Shown in pieces: positions 45,421 through 55,058 of a DNA stretch of 64,000 nt (position 1 is its first letter; each line of letters begins with the position of its first letter). The notes under the pieces were generated by a model that saw only the letters and a list, made by a program, of their open reading frames with translations, was not told the DNA's origin and made no database searches. Position numbers and translations under genes: made by a program. Where the stretch lies: positions 2,859,001 to 2,923,000 of the forward strand of contig NZ_CP043476.1 of the NCBI RefSeq assembly GCF_009769165.1. Reading direction: 5' to 3'. This stretch comes from Xanthomonas hyacinthi (GTDB taxonomy: Bacteria; Pseudomonadota; Gammaproteobacteria; Xanthomonadales; Xanthomonadaceae).

Positions 45421-46785
45421 TTACTGGGTGCTGCTGCCGGAGTTGAGCTTGGATTCGGCGCTCTGCGTCAGCAGTGCGTTGATCGACTGCACCTCGGCCA
45501 CGTCCAGCGAACCCAGCGCCTGGCTCAGCAGCAGGCGGTTCTGCAGGAAGTTGTAGCGGGCCTGCGCGTAGTCCTGCTGCGCCGAATACAGCGTGCGCTG
45601 GTTCTGCACCACGTCCAGCACGGTGCGCGTGCCCACTTCCAGGCCGACCTGCGAGGCGTCGTAGGCGGCCTGCGCCGACACCACCGCCAGGCGCCGCGCC
45701 TCGATCTCGCTGATGCCGGCGACGACGTTCTGATACGCGCTGCGGGTATTGCGGTCGAGCGCACGCTTCTCCTGTTCGAAGGTGTCCTGGGCGATGTCGC
45801 GCTGCGCCAGCGCCTGGCGCACCGCCGACTGGGTCGCGCCGCCGGCGAAGATCGGGATGTCCAGGGTCACGCCGATGACGTTGCTGTCGGTGCGCGGCGA
45901 GTTGCTGCTGGAGACGCCGTCGCCCCAGCTGGCGTCGCGGCCGACGCTGGCCGACAGGTTCAGCGTCGGCAGGTGCCCGGCACGCGCGGTGGAGACGTTG
46001 TCTTCGGCTTGCTGCACCTGGTACTGGTAGGAGCGCAGCGACGGATTCTTGTCCAGCGCCGAGGCGATCAGGCTGTCGATGTTGCCGCTGTCGGCCGGCA
46101 GCTGCGGACGGAAGTCCTCCGGCAGGCCGCGCAGGTCGTGCACCGGCTGCCCGGTGATCTCGGTCAGCGCCTGGTACAGGTCCTGCAGCGAGTTGCGCGA
46201 GGTGATCGTGTCGGCGCGCGCCTGATCGTACTCGGCGCGCGCTTCGTGCACGTCGGTGATCGGCGCCAGGCCCACTTCCAGGCGCTTGTCGGCGTAGTCG
46301 AACTGCTTCTTGGCGGAGGCTTCGTTGGTTTCCGCGGCGACCAGCGACTCGATCGCGACCAGCACGTTGAAGTAGGCCGCCGAGGTGCGCACGATCAGGT
46401 CGTCTTTGGCCGATGCCAGCGTGTAGTCGGCGGCCAGGCTGCGCGCCTTCTGCGCGCGCAGGGTGGAGAACTGGGCGAAGTTGACCAGCGTCTGCGTGCC
46501 CTGGATCGCATAGCTGCGGCTCTTGCTGGTCCCGGCCAGATCGCCGCTGGCGCGCTCGATTTTGCTGTGGCTGCGCTGCAGCGAGGCGGAGCCGTCGAGC
46601 TGCGGCAGCAGCGCCGCGCGCGCCTGCACCGCGCCTTCCTTTTCGTACAGCTGGGTCGATTCCGCGTTGGCCAGCTGCGGGTCGCTGTTGCGGGCCATTT
46701 CGTAGACTTGCAGCAGGTCCGCGGCGTTGGCGGCCAACGGAAACAGCGCGGCGGTCAGAGCCAGGGCGAGGGATCGGCGGATCAT
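45421..46785 (-). CDS. tolC: Outer-membrane efflux channel TolC
   Basis: A 454-residue outer-membrane factor with a signal peptide (MIRRSLALALTAALFPLAANA) and two tandem OEP repeats (about 25-225 and 230-430), each with long helices (ALLPQLDGSASLQRS, AGHLPTLNLSAS are the paired strand starts). TolC trimers form the exit duct for RND pumps and type I secretion. No pump genes are adjacent; the pcm-like gene lies just upstream and may be in the same transcript. It is the natural outer-membrane partner for the CvaA/CvaB-like exporter in this window, by inference. An AAGGAA site precedes the ATG. Confidence 0.93.
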   Translation of the reverse strand: MIRRSLALALTAALFPLAANAADLLQVYEMARNSDPQLANAESTQLYEKEGAVQARAALLPQLDGSASLQRSHSKIERASGDLAGTSKSRSYAIQGTQTLVNFAQFSTLRAQKARSLAADYTLASAKDDLIVRTSAAYFNVLVAIESLVAAETNEASAKKQFDYADKRLEVGLAPITDVHEARAEYDQARADTITSRNSLQDLYQALTEITGQPVHDLRGLPEDFRPQLPADSGNIDSLIASALDKNPSLRSYQYQVQQAEDNVSTARAGHLPTLNLSASVGRDASWGDGVSSSNSPRTDSNVIGVTLDIPIFAGGATQSAVRQALAQRDIAQDTFEQEKRALDRNTRSAYQNVVAGISEIEARRLAVVSAQAAYDASQVGLEVGTRTVLDVVQNQRTLYSAQQDYAQARYNFLQNRLLLSQALGSLDVAEVQSINALLTQSAESKLNSGSSTQ

Positions 46786-46804
46786 TGCGGCTTCCTTAGA
46801 TGGA

Positions 46805-47464
46805 TCAGAATGTGAACTGGGGGACCGGCGCGGCGCCACGCAGGTAATACGCCAGGTCGGTTTCGAACAGCGATTCCACCCGCGCCGCGCCGGCCTCGAC
46901 GTGGACCAGCGCCGCGTCCATGGCCGGGGCACGGCCGCGGATCGCGAACAAGCGGCCGCCGGGCCGCAGCCAGGCCAGGAACTGTGCCGGGATCTCGGTG
47001 ACCGCGGCGGTGACGCAGACCACGTCGAAGCGGCGCTCGCTGTGCCAGCCGAACGCGTCGGCGGTCTCGATGCGCACATTGCTGCCCAGCGCGGCGGCCT
47101 CCAGGTTGGCGCGCGCGGCGGCGGCCAGGGCCGGCTCGATCTCCAGGCTGACCACCTCGCGGCCGAGTTCGCCCAGGCAGGCGCTGATGAAGCCGCTGCC
47201 GGTGCCGATCTCCAGCACATCCTCGCCCGGTTGCAGGTCCAGCGCCTGCAGCATGCGCCCTTCGATCACCGGCTTCATCATGGACTGGCCGTGGCCCAGT
47301 GGAATCTCCAGGTCGGCATAGGCCACCGCGCGGTGGCTTTCCGGTACGAAGGTCTCGCGCGGCAGCCGCGCCAGCACGTCGAGCACGCGCAGGTCGAGCA
47401 CGTCCCAGGGACGCACCTGCTGTTCGACCATCGTTTCGCGGGCTTGGGAGTAGTCGATCGTCAT
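46805..47464 (-). CDS. pcm: Protein-L-isoaspartate O-methyltransferase family protein
   Basis: A 219-residue SAM-dependent methyltransferase. The SAM-binding motif is EDVLEIGTGSGFISACLGEL and the family sequence PLGHGQSMMKPVIEGRMLQAL replaces the usual GxGQTISQPxxV, so it belongs to the PCMT branch often found next to tolC. It may repair isoaspartyl residues or have drifted to another substrate, since the canonical GQTIS is GQSMM here. It ends 20 bases before tolC on the same strand. Confidence 0.82.
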   Translation of the reverse strand: MTIDYSQARETMVEQQVRPWDVLDLRVLDVLARLPRETFVPESHRAVAYADLEIPLGHGQSMMKPVIEGRMLQALDLQPGEDVLEIGTGSGFISACLGELGREVVSLEIEPALAAAARANLEAAALGSNVRIETADAFGWHSERRFDVVCVTAAVTEIPAQFLAWLRPGGRLFAIRGRAPAMDAALVHVEAGAARVESLFETDLAYYLRGAAPVPQFTF

Positions 47465-47593
47465 CTGGGGCATCCAACACGGCGGGACGCGCATTTTAGC
47501 CGGCACAAAGGCCGTGCGTGTGCTACAGCATCGCCGCCGCGGCGCCGCCGCGCGCAGTGCCGGAAGTCATCGGGCCGCCCGGCCGGCGCGGAA

Positions 47594-48256
47594 TCAGCGC
47601 GCCGCATAGGCCCGCAGCAAGAAGTCCACGCTGGCCTCGACATGGGCCTGGATCTGCGCCCGGCTGGGCGCGCGGCACAGGCCGCACATCATCAGCGAGT
47701 GCAGTTCGCCCTTGATCAGGCAGAAGAACTGGGAGGCGGCCAGGCCCAGGTCGGGGATCTCCAGCTCGCCGGCCGCGACATGCGCCTGCAGCAGCAGCGC
47801 CAGGTCCTGCTGGGTGCGTTTGGGACCGGCGTTCCAGAACATCTCGCGCACGTGCTCGTCGCCGGTGCCGGGGGCGAGCATCATGCGGTGCGTCGCCATC
47901 GCCGCCTCGCTGCTGATCATCGCGAAGAACGCCAGGCCGATCTCCACCAGTTGCGCGCGCAGCGGACCCTTCAGCGCATGCCCGAACAGGTCCTCGGGCA
48001 GCAGCGCCTGGCACTGCGCGCGCACCGCCTCGGCGAACAGCGTCTCCTTGTCGCCGTAATGGCTGTACACGGTGAGCTTGGACACCCCGGCGCGGGCCGC
48101 GATGCCGTCCATGCTGACCCCGCCGAAGCCCAGCTCGGTGAACATCTGCTTGGCCGCTTCCAGGATCGCCGCCCGCTTGCCCATGTCCTTGGGACGGCCC
48201 GGCCCGGCGGCGCGGGCCGAGGATTTGGGGGCGGCGGCAGAGGGTTTGCTGACCAT
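47594..48256 (-). CDS. TetR-family transcriptional regulator
   Basis: A 220-residue repressor. After a disordered Ser/Ala-rich start comes the TetR helix-turn-helix (GVSMDGIAARAGVSKLTVYS, then HYGDKETLF) at about residues 40-75 and a helical ligand-binding domain with a TetR_C-type end. It lies upstream of pcm-tolC on the same strand and may control efflux functions. The start at 48256 excludes 16 residues that would be read through the operator region. A palindrome lies 39 bases upstream. Confidence 0.85.
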   Translation of the reverse strand: MVSKPSAAAPKSSARAAGPGRPKDMGKRAAILEAAKQMFTELGFGGVSMDGIAARAGVSKLTVYSHYGDKETLFAEAVRAQCQALLPEDLFGHALKGPLRAQLVEIGLAFFAMISSEAAMATHRMMLAPGTGDEHVREMFWNAGPKRTQQDLALLLQAHVAAGELEIPDLGLAASQFFCLIKGELHSLMMCGLCRAPSRAQIQAHVEASVDFLLRAYAAR

Positions 48257-48294
48257 GGGGGTAAATACTAGACCAATCGGTTCGATATATATAC

Positions 48295-48310
48295 TATACT
48301 GCAAAGTATA
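48295..48310. promoter_or_regulatory. Palindrome in AT-rich promoter of the TetR gene
   Basis: TATACT-GCAA-AGTATA is a perfect 6-bp dyad within an AT-rich island (48283-48314) that is rare in this GC-rich genome. It probably overlaps the promoter and serves as an autoregulatory operator. The remaining bases to 48605 show no gene on either strand. Confidence 0.55.
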
Positions 48311-48605
48311 TTATTTAGCCCGTCAGCGTTGCGCCCGGCGGCCATTTTGCTGAATGGTTTGGGCGCCATCCTGATTGCAGCACGTCCCAATCCCGGAACA
48401 ACGGGACGCATTCGGCATGCCTGACCGTCGCATCGGCGTGCACACCGCGCCCACGCTCGTTCGGGCTACGCTGGTTGTGGCAGCGGTGCGAAGTGCGGGG
48501 TAAGGAACCCCTGACATCGGCAGCGAACGCGCAGTGATAAATTGGCTTTCTTGGACGGTTTGGATGCCGCGCGCTCGCGCTGCCGAGGGCCAGATTCGGA
48601 AAGCA

Positions 48606-51600
48606 ATGGAGCAGAGGGAACAGCGTCACCCACCCACCGACGGCGTGCATACGCTGCGCCGGCGCAGCGGCCTGCTCCTGACGCTGCTGTGCGTCTGCTG
48701 CACGGCAGGCGCTGGCGTGGCGCAGGTTGCGCTGCCGGTGTCCGAGCGGGTCATCGCCGAGCGCCCGACGATCGCGCGTTGGACCATGGACCAAGGCCTG
48801 CCGCACAACCTGGTGCATGCGCTGGCGCAGGACCGCGACGGCCTGCTCTGGATCGGCACCTGGGAAGGCGTGGCACGCTTCGATGGCCGTGCCTTCACCG
48901 TGTTCGACCGGCAGAACACGCCGGGCATGGAGATGTCCGGCGTGTTCGCGATCGTGCCCGAAGCCGATGGCGGGGTGCTGATCGGCAGCGCCGACGACGG
49001 CGTGTTCCGCTATAGCGGCGGCCGCTGGCAGCATTTGGGCGATGCGCGTGCGCAGCGGCTGCGGGTGACGTCGATGCTGCGCGGCCGCGACGGCGCGCTG
49101 TGGGTCGGCAGCGAGGACGGCTTGTTCCGGATCGAGGCCGATGGCCGCCTGAGCGCTGCCGGCGCCGTCGCCGGGCTGCCCAAGACCCGGATCGCGGCGC
49201 TGCTGCAGCGGCCCGATGGCAGCGTGCTGGTCGGCACCGCGCAGGGGTTGTTCCGCCTCGACCCGGCCACGCTGCGCGCGCGGCGCTGGGGCCGCACGCC
49301 GGCGATGCGCGCGGCCGCGGTGCGGCGCCTGAGCCACGACCGCGACGGCGGGCTGCTGGTCGCCGGCGACGCCGGCGTGTTCTGGCTGCACGCCGACGGC
49401 GCGCTGCAGTGGTTGCGCCAGGGCCAGCGGGTCGATGCCGCGTTGCAGGATCGCCAGGGCCAGTTGTGGACCAGCCTGTCCAGCGGCCAGTTGCTGCGGC
49501 GCTCGTCGAGCGGCGTCAGCGAGGAGATGCTGTCGATCTCCGGCGTGGTCAGCGCGGCGCTGATCGAGGACCGCGAAGGCTTGATCTGGGCCGGCAGCAC
49601 CGACGGCCTGTTCCGCGTCGCCGCGGGCGATGCCGGCGGCCTGACCCGGCACGACGGCCTCGGCGGCGACGATGTGCGGGTGGTGCAGCAGAGCGCCGAT
49701 GGCGCGGTCTGGATCGGCCATGCCGCCGGCCTCGATCGCTGGCAGCACGGCCGCATCGCCACGCTGCGCATCGCCGCCAGCGGCCGCGATCCGTCGGTGC
49801 TGGCGCTGGCCGCGGCCAACGATGGCGGCATGTGGGTCGGCACCTACAGCCAGGGCGTGCTGCTGCTGGCGCCCGACGGCGCGGTCCGGCAACGGCTCGG
49901 CAGCGACGCGGGCATCCCGCAAGCGATGGTGCGCGCGCTCTTGCAGGATGCGGACGGCGGGCTGTGGATCGGCAGCAATGCCGGCCTGGCCTATCGCAAC
50001 CGTGGCCGCACCCGCGTGTACACCCTGGCCGACGGCCTGCCGGCGCTGCAGGTGCAGGCGCTGTACCGCGATCGCGCCGGCGTGCTGTGGATCGGCAGCA
50101 GCGGCGGCATCGCGGCGCTGTCGGCGGGCGGCGCGCTGCGGGGTTGGCCGGCCGGGGCCGGGTTCCCGGCGCATAACGCGTTCGACTTCCTGGAAGATGC
50201 CGACGGCACGCTGTGGATCGGCAGCGACCGCGGCCTGCTGCGGCTGCGCGACGGCCGCTTCCGCGTCTACGACCATCGTGTCGGGCTGCCGCGCGACAAG
50301 CTGTTCCGGGTCATCGACGATGGCCATGGCCATCTGTGGGCGACCAGCAACCAGGGCGTGTTGCGCATCGCCCGCGACAGCATCGCGCAGCTCGATGCCG
50401 GCCGCCGTACGCAGCTGGCGGTGGACGTGGTCGATCGCAGCGACGGCATGCCCGGCAGCCAGGGCAACGGCGCCAGCGCGCCGGCCGGCTGGCTGAGCCG
50501 CGCCGGCACCCTGCTGGTCCCGACCTCCGCCGGCCTGGCCCTGATCGACCCGGCGCTGCCCAGCCGGCATTCCTGGCGCGCACCGGCGGTGGCGATCGAG
50601 CGGCTGCAGGTCGATGGCCGCGAGCAGCCGCTGCGCGGCGACTACCGCCTGCCCGGCAGCGTCGGCCGGCTCAGCGTCGACTACGCCGGGCTGAGCTTCC
50701 GCTCGCCGGACAAGGTGCGCTACCGCTATCGCCTGCATGGCTTCGATCGGCAGTGGATCGATGCCGGCAGCGGCGAGGAGGCGGTCTATACCAACCTGCC
50801 GCCGGGCGACTATCGCCTGGAAGTGCAGGCGACCACCAGTTCGACCGACTGGTCGCGCAGCGACCTGGTCGGGCGCACGTCGCTGCAGCTGGACGTGGTG
50901 CCGCCGTTCTGGCAGCGCGGCCCGTTCGTGGTGCTTGCGGCGATCGCGTTCAGCGGCCTGCTGCTGTGGTGGTACCGCGGGCGCAGCCATCGCTACCTGC
51001 GCCGCCAGCGCCGGCTCAACCGCATCATCGCCGAGCGCACCCACGAGCTGCGCACGAAGAACCTGGCGCTGAAGCTGGCCGATCGCGAACGCGAGGAACT
51101 GGTGCGCAAGCTCGCCTACCTGGCCGGCCACGACGCACTGACCGGCCTGCCGAACCGGCGCACCGCCGATCCGCACCTGACCGCGGCGCTGGAGGGCGCG
51201 CTGGCCGCGCAGACGCCGCTGTGCGTGGCGCTGCTGGACATCGACAACTTCAAGCGGATCAACGATACGCATGGCCACGAGATCGGCGACGAGGTGCTGC
51301 GCCGGGTCGGCGAGGTGCTGCGCGCCACGCTCGGCGAACACGCGTTCGCCGCGCGCCACGGCGGTGAGGAATTCCTGCTGGTGTTGCCGGGCCTGGACCG
51401 CGAGCCGGCGCGCGCGCGGCTGGACGAGCTGCGCCGCCGCGTCGCTGTGGTGGTGGTCCACGACCTGGACGGGCGGGTGGTGCAATGCACGGCCAGTGTC
51501 GGCTTCGCCTGTCTCGGCCCGTCGCTGCAGAGCCGGCGCGAACTGCTGGTGCTGGCCGACCGGCACCTGTACCAGGCCAAGCACGAGGGCCGCGATCGGG

Positions 51601-51611
51601 TGATCGGCTAG
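48606..51611 (+). CDS. Two-component-regulator propeller sensor with GGDEF domain (second)
   Basis: A 1001-residue protein with the same build as that at 19347-22520: signal sequence or membrane helix (about 20-40, SGLLLTLLCVCCTAGAGVAQ), Reg_prop blades (DGLLWIGTWEGVARFDG, GGLWIGSNAGLAYRN, GTLWIGSDRGLLRLRDG), a Y_Y_Y domain, a membrane helix (PFVVLAAIAFSGLLLWWY), a coiled coil and a GGDEF domain with RHGGEEF and ALLDIDNFKRINDTHGHE. The active site is intact, so c-di-GMP synthesis is likely. The chosen ATG has GGAA just before it; an in-frame start at 48534 is possible. Confidence 0.87.
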   Translation: MEQREQRHPPTDGVHTLRRRSGLLLTLLCVCCTAGAGVAQVALPVSERVIAERPTIARWTMDQGLPHNLVHALAQDRDGLLWIGTWEGVARFDGRAFTVFDRQNTPGMEMSGVFAIVPEADGGVLIGSADDGVFRYSGGRWQHLGDARAQRLRVTSMLRGRDGALWVGSEDGLFRIEADGRLSAAGAVAGLPKTRIAALLQRPDGSVLVGTAQGLFRLDPATLRARRWGRTPAMRAAAVRRLSHDRDGGLLVAGDAGVFWLHADGALQWLRQGQRVDAALQDRQGQLWTSLSSGQLLRRSSSGVSEEMLSISGVVSAALIEDREGLIWAGSTDGLFRVAAGDAGGLTRHDGLGGDDVRVVQQSADGAVWIGHAAGLDRWQHGRIATLRIAASGRDPSVLALAAANDGGMWVGTYSQGVLLLAPDGAVRQRLGSDAGIPQAMVRALLQDADGGLWIGSNAGLAYRNRGRTRVYTLADGLPALQVQALYRDRAGVLWIGSSGGIAALSAGGALRGWPAGAGFPAHNAFDFLEDADGTLWIGSDRGLLRLRDGRFRVYDHRVGLPRDKLFRVIDDGHGHLWATSNQGVLRIARDSIAQLDAGRRTQLAVDVVDRSDGMPGSQGNGASAPAGWLSRAGTLLVPTSAGLALIDPALPSRHSWRAPAVAIERLQVDGREQPLRGDYRLPGSVGRLSVDYAGLSFRSPDKVRYRYRLHGFDRQWIDAGSGEEAVYTNLPPGDYRLEVQATTSSTDWSRSDLVGRTSLQLDVVPPFWQRGPFVVLAAIAFSGLLLWWYRGRSHRYLRRQRRLNRIIAERTHELRTKNLALKLADREREELVRKLAYLAGHDALTGLPNRRTADPHLTAALEGALAAQTPLCVALLDIDNFKRINDTHGHEIGDEVLRRVGEVLRATLGEHAFAARHGGEEFLLVLPGLDREPARARLDELRRRVAVVVVHDLDGRVVQCTASVGFACLGPSLQSRRELLVLADRHLYQAKHEGRDRVIG

Positions 51612-51743
51612 GGCGCGGCCGCGCAGAGAGCTCCATCCTGCAAGCGCGGCGTGCCTGTATCGACAATGCCCCGCCGCCACTTTGCGACGACCGCACGATG
51701 CACGCGCCGCGCTGCGCACGAGGCGCGGTCGGACCGCTGCCGC

Positions 51744-51767
51744 CAATCCCTACTCCCGAATCCCGGC
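51744..51767. repeat. Single arm of dispersed repeat inside leuB 3' end
   Basis: AATCCCTACTCCCGAATCCC overlaps the leuB stop codon and encodes its last residues (AGIRE). It belongs to the GGGAAT/ATTCGGGA family. Confidence 0.65.
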
Positions 51768-52853
51768 CTCCCGCACTTCCTCGACGCTGCCGTTCGCCTG
51801 CAACTGTTCCACCACCGCGCGCGCGGCCGCGTTGGTGGAAATGCCATGGCCCGGGGCGGCGAGGTCGGCGGTGAAGGCGTGCGCGTTGAGCGCGGCGTCC
51901 ACGGCCTGTTCGATCGCCTCGGCTTCGGTGTTCAGGCCCAGCGAATGGCGCAGCAGCAGCGCGGCGCTGAGGATGGTGGCGTAGGGGTTGGCGATGCCCT
52001 TGCCGGCGATGTCCGGGGCCGAGCCGTGGATCGGCTCGTACAGGCCGATCCGGCCTTCGCCCAGCGACGCCGACGGCAGCAGGCCCAGCGAGCCGGCCAG
52101 CATCGAGGCCTCGTCGGTGAGGATGTCGCCGAACATGTTCTCGGTGACGATCACGTCGTACTCGCGCGGCTTGGCCAGCAGGTGCATCGCCATCGAATCG
52201 ACCAGCTGGTGCTCCAGGCGCACCTCCGGGAATTCGTCGCGGCCGATGCGCGCGGCGACGTCGCGCCACAGCCGCGAGGTCTCCAGCACATTGGCCTTGT
52301 CCACCGAGGTGACGTGGTTGCGGCGCTGCTGCGCCAGGCGGAACGCGCTGCGCAGCACCCGCTCGATCTCCTCGACGCTGTAGCGGCACAGGTCGCTGGC
52401 GTCGGTGGCGCTGCGGGTCTTGTCGCCGAAGTAGATGCCGCCGGTCAGCTCGCGCACCACCACGATGTCCACGCCGGTGAGCAGGTGCGGCTTGATCGGC
52501 GAGGCGTCCAGCGCCGCCGGGTGCGGCTTGACCGGGCGCAGGTTGGCGAACAGGCCCAGGCCGCGGCGGATCGCCAGCAGGCCTTGCTCGGGGCGGATCG
52601 TGGCGTTGGGATCGGACCACTTGGGTCCGCCGACCGCGCCCAGCAGCACCGCGTCGGCCTGCCGGCAGGCGGCCAGTGTCGCCGCCGGCAGCGGCTCGCC
52701 GTGGCGGTCGATGGCGATGCCGCCGATGTCGTGCTCGTGGAACTCGAACGTGTGCTGGTAGCGGCGGGCGATGCTGCGCAGCACCGAGACCGCGGCGGCG
52801 GTGACTTCGGGGCCGATGCCGTCGCCGGGCAGGACGACGATGTCAGCGTGCAT
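51750..52853 (-). CDS. leuB: 3-isopropylmalate dehydrogenase
   Basis: A 367-residue NAD-dependent enzyme of leucine synthesis that oxidises and decarboxylates 3-isopropylmalate. Key features are [10 protein letters not shown] at the start, [13 protein letters not shown], the catalytic Lys/Asp region [15 protein letters not shown], and [22 protein letters not shown]. It overlaps leuD by 11 bases. The last five residues come from the dispersed repeat. It is the last gene of the minus-strand branched-chain cluster. Confidence 0.95.
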   Translation of the reverse strand: MHADIVVLPGDGIGPEVTAAAVSVLRSIARRYQHTFEFHEHDIGGIAIDRHGEPLPAATLAACRQADAVLLGAVGGPKWSDPNATIRPEQGLLAIRRGLGLFANLRPVKPHPAALDASPIKPHLLTGVDIVVVRELTGGIYFGDKTRSATDASDLCRYSVEEIERVLRSAFRLAQQRRNHVTSVDKANVLETSRLWRDVAARIGRDEFPEVRLEHQLVDSMAMHLLAKPREYDVIVTENMFGDILTDEASMLAGSLGLLPSASLGEGRIGLYEPIHGSAPDIAGKGIANPYATILSAALLLRHSLGLNTEAEAIEQAVDAALNAHAFTADLAAPGHGISTNAAARAVVEQLQANGSVEEVREAGIRE

Positions 52854-53421
52854 GGGAGGCCTCGTACTGTTCGATGGCGGGTTGGCGCAGCAGCAGGTAG
52901 CCGAGTTCGTCGACGCCTTCGAGCAGGCAGGTCTGCGAGAACTCGTCGAGCGGGAACGGATAGACGCGGCCGTCGGGCGTGCGCAGTTCGCGTGCGGCCA
53001 CGTCCACGGTCAACGGGTCGTCCGGACGCTGCATCAGGGTCTGCACGTCGGCCTCGTCCAGCACGATCGGCAGCAGCCCGTTCTTCAGGCTGTTGCTGCG
53101 GAAGATGTCGGCGATCTCGCTGCTGACGATGGCGCGCAGGCCCAGGTCGGTCAGCGCCCACGGCGCGTGCTCGCGCGAGGAGCCGCAGCCGAAGTTGCGC
53201 CCGGCCAGCAGGATCTGGCGGCCGGCGTTGTGCGCCTGGTTGAACGCGAACGCCGGGTTCGGCGTGCCGTCGGCCTGCCAGCGCCAGTCGTTGAACGCGT
53301 TGCGGCCGAGGCCGGCGCGCTCGGTGGTGGACAGGAACCGCGCCGGGATGATCTGGTCGGTGTCGATATTGGTCTGGCGCAGCACCACGCTGGCCGAGGT
53401 GAGGGCGGCGAATCCGGCCAT
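52843..53421 (-). CDS. leuD: 3-isopropylmalate dehydratase small subunit
   Basis: A 192-residue subunit that works with LeuC to isomerise isopropylmalate. [13 protein letters not shown] near the start and [17 protein letters not shown] are the family signatures. Its ATG overlaps the stop codon of the small preceding gene in a TGATG junction, so translation is coupled. Confidence 0.95.
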   Translation of the reverse strand: MAGFAALTSASVVLRQTNIDTDQIIPARFLSTTERAGLGRNAFNDWRWQADGTPNPAFAFNQAHNAGRQILLAGRNFGCGSSREHAPWALTDLGLRAIVSSEIADIFRSNSLKNGLLPIVLDEADVQTLMQRPDDPLTVDVAARELRTPDGRVYPFPLDEFSQTCLLEGVDELGYLLLRQPAIEQYEASHAR

Positions 53422-53603
53422 CAGCAGGCTTCCTGGGACATGGTGGCGGGGGCGGCCGCGGCTGCATCGGGCGGCGTCGCCGGCGGCAGCGCCGCGGTCG
53501 GCACGTGCGGCGGCAGCAGCGGCTTACCGCGATGGGCGAAGGCGCGGGTGGTGGCGGCGATGAAGGTCAGCGTGGCCGCGAACGCGGCGATGTGCGGCAC
53601 CAT
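53421..53603 (-). CDS. Tiny membrane protein wedged between leuC and leuD
   Basis: A 60-residue frame: a hydrophobic start ([20 protein letters not shown]), a short basic turn (AFAHRGKP) and a Pro/Ala-rich tail ending in SQEAC. Both ends form TGATG junctions sharing one base: with the leuC stop at 53603-53605 and with the leuD start at 53419-53421. Such exact stop-start fits on both sides suggest a genuine translated gene that links leuC and leuD translation. It could be a signal-anchored or secreted peptide. I do not recognise a family, and its function is unknown. Confidence 0.6.
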   Translation of the reverse strand: MVPHIAAFAATLTFIAATTRAFAHRGKPLLPPHVPTAALPPATPPDAAAAAPATMSQEAC

Positions 53604-55021
53604 CACGCGACCTCCGCGAACAGCGTGCGCGGGTCGCTGACCTTGCCGTTCACCGCGGCCCAGGCCGCGGTCATCGGCGACGCCAGCAGGGTGCGCGAGC
53701 CGGGACCCTGGCGGCCCTCGAAATTGCGGTTGCTGGTGCTCACCGCCAGCTGCCCCGGCGCGACCAGGTCGCCGTTCATCGCGATGCACATCGAGCAGCC
53801 GGACTCGCGCCATTCGGCGCCGGCGGCGCGCACCACGTCGTGGATGCCCTCGGCCTCGGCCTGGCGCTTGACGATCTCCGAGCCCGGCACCACCAGCATG
53901 CGCACGTTCGGTGCGACGCGGCGGCCGCGCAGCACCCGCGCCACTTCGCGCATGTCGCTGAGCCGGCCGTTGGTGCACGAGCCGACGAACACCACGTCCA
54001 CCGGGGTGCCGATCAGGGCGTGGCCGGATGCGAAGCGCATGTAGTCCAGGCCCTTCTGCGCGGCCGCGTCCTGCGCCGCCGGAATCGGCACGTCCACCGC
54101 GATCGCGGTGCCCGGGTGGGTGCCCCAGGTCAGGGTCGGGCGGATGTCGCGCGCGTCGATGCGCACGTCCACGTCGAAGCGCGCGCCGGGATCGCTGCGC
54201 AGCTGCGACCAGCGCTGCACCGCGGCGTCGAACTCCGCGCCCTTGGGTCCGCGCGGGGTCTTGGCCATCCAGTCGAAGGTGACCTGGTCGGGGGCGATCA
54301 TGCCGCCGGCGCGTGCGCCGGCCTCGATCGACATGTTGCACAGGGTCATGCGCTGCTCCATGTCCATCGCCTCGATGGTGGAGCCGCGGTACTCGAGCAC
54401 GTGGCCGGTGCCGCCGTTGACCCCGATCACGCCGATGATGTGCAGGATCACGTCCTTGGCGCCGACGCCCGGCGCCAGCGGCCCGTCGACGGTGATCGAC
54501 ATGGTCTTGGCCTTGCGCTGCAGCAGGCATTGCGTGGCCAGCACGTAGCCGACCTCGCTGGTGCCGATGCCGAAGGCCAGCGCGCCGAACGCGCCGTGGG
54601 TGGAGGTGTGGCTGTCGCCGCAGACGATGGTCATGCCGGGCTGGGTGAAGCCCTGCTCGGGCGCGATCACGTGCACGATGCCGCGGTTGTCCGAGGCCAT
54701 GTCGAACAGCTCGATGCCGTAGTCGGCGCAGTTGCGCGCGAGCATGTCCACCTGCGCTTCGGAGGCCTTGGTGTAGTACGGCAGCTTGCCGTCGGCGCCG
54801 CGCGGCAGGGTCGGCGTGGAATGGTCCATCGTCGCCTTGGTACGGTCGGGCCGGCGCGGCGCCAGGCCGCGCGCCTTCAGTTCGGTGAACGCCTGCGGCG
54901 AGGTCACTTCGTGGATCAGGTGCAGGTCGATGTACAGCACCGCCGGGGCGGTGCCGCTTTCGGGGACGACGATGTGCGCGTCCCACAGTTTGTCGTACAG
55001 GGTGCGGGGGACTGGGTTCAT
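53603..55021 (-). CDS. leuC: 3-isopropylmalate dehydratase large subunit
   Basis: A 472-residue aconitase-family subunit. The [4Fe-4S] cluster ligands are in VGSCTNGR and in [13 protein letters not shown], and [25 protein letters not shown] in parts is the typical core. It forms the active dehydratase with LeuD. The start at 55021 gives the usual opening ([13 protein letters not shown]). It follows a methyltransferase gene after 37 bases on the same strand. Confidence 0.96.
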   Translation of the reverse strand: MNPVPRTLYDKLWDAHIVVPESGTAPAVLYIDLHLIHEVTSPQAFTELKARGLAPRRPDRTKATMDHSTPTLPRGADGKLPYYTKASEAQVDMLARNCADYGIELFDMASDNRGIVHVIAPEQGFTQPGMTIVCGDSHTSTHGAFGALAFGIGTSEVGYVLATQCLLQRKAKTMSITVDGPLAPGVGAKDVILHIIGVIGVNGGTGHVLEYRGSTIEAMDMEQRMTLCNMSIEAGARAGGMIAPDQVTFDWMAKTPRGPKGAEFDAAVQRWSQLRSDPGARFDVDVRIDARDIRPTLTWGTHPGTAIAVDVPIPAAQDAAAQKGLDYMRFASGHALIGTPVDVVFVGSCTNGRLSDMREVARVLRGRRVAPNVRMLVVPGSEIVKRQAEAEGIHDVVRAAGAEWRESGCSMCIAMNGDLVAPGQLAVSTSNRNFEGRQGPGSRTLLASPMTAAWAAVNGKVSDPRTLFAEVA

Positions 55022-55058
55022 TGCCGATAACCTTGCGTGGGTCTGGAACGAGCGGGCG

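Noticed and set aside
48315..51746. 1143-codon frame opposite the second propeller-GGDEF gene
   Set aside because: Ala/Gln/Arg low-complexity antisense frame; the plus-strand frame has clear domains.
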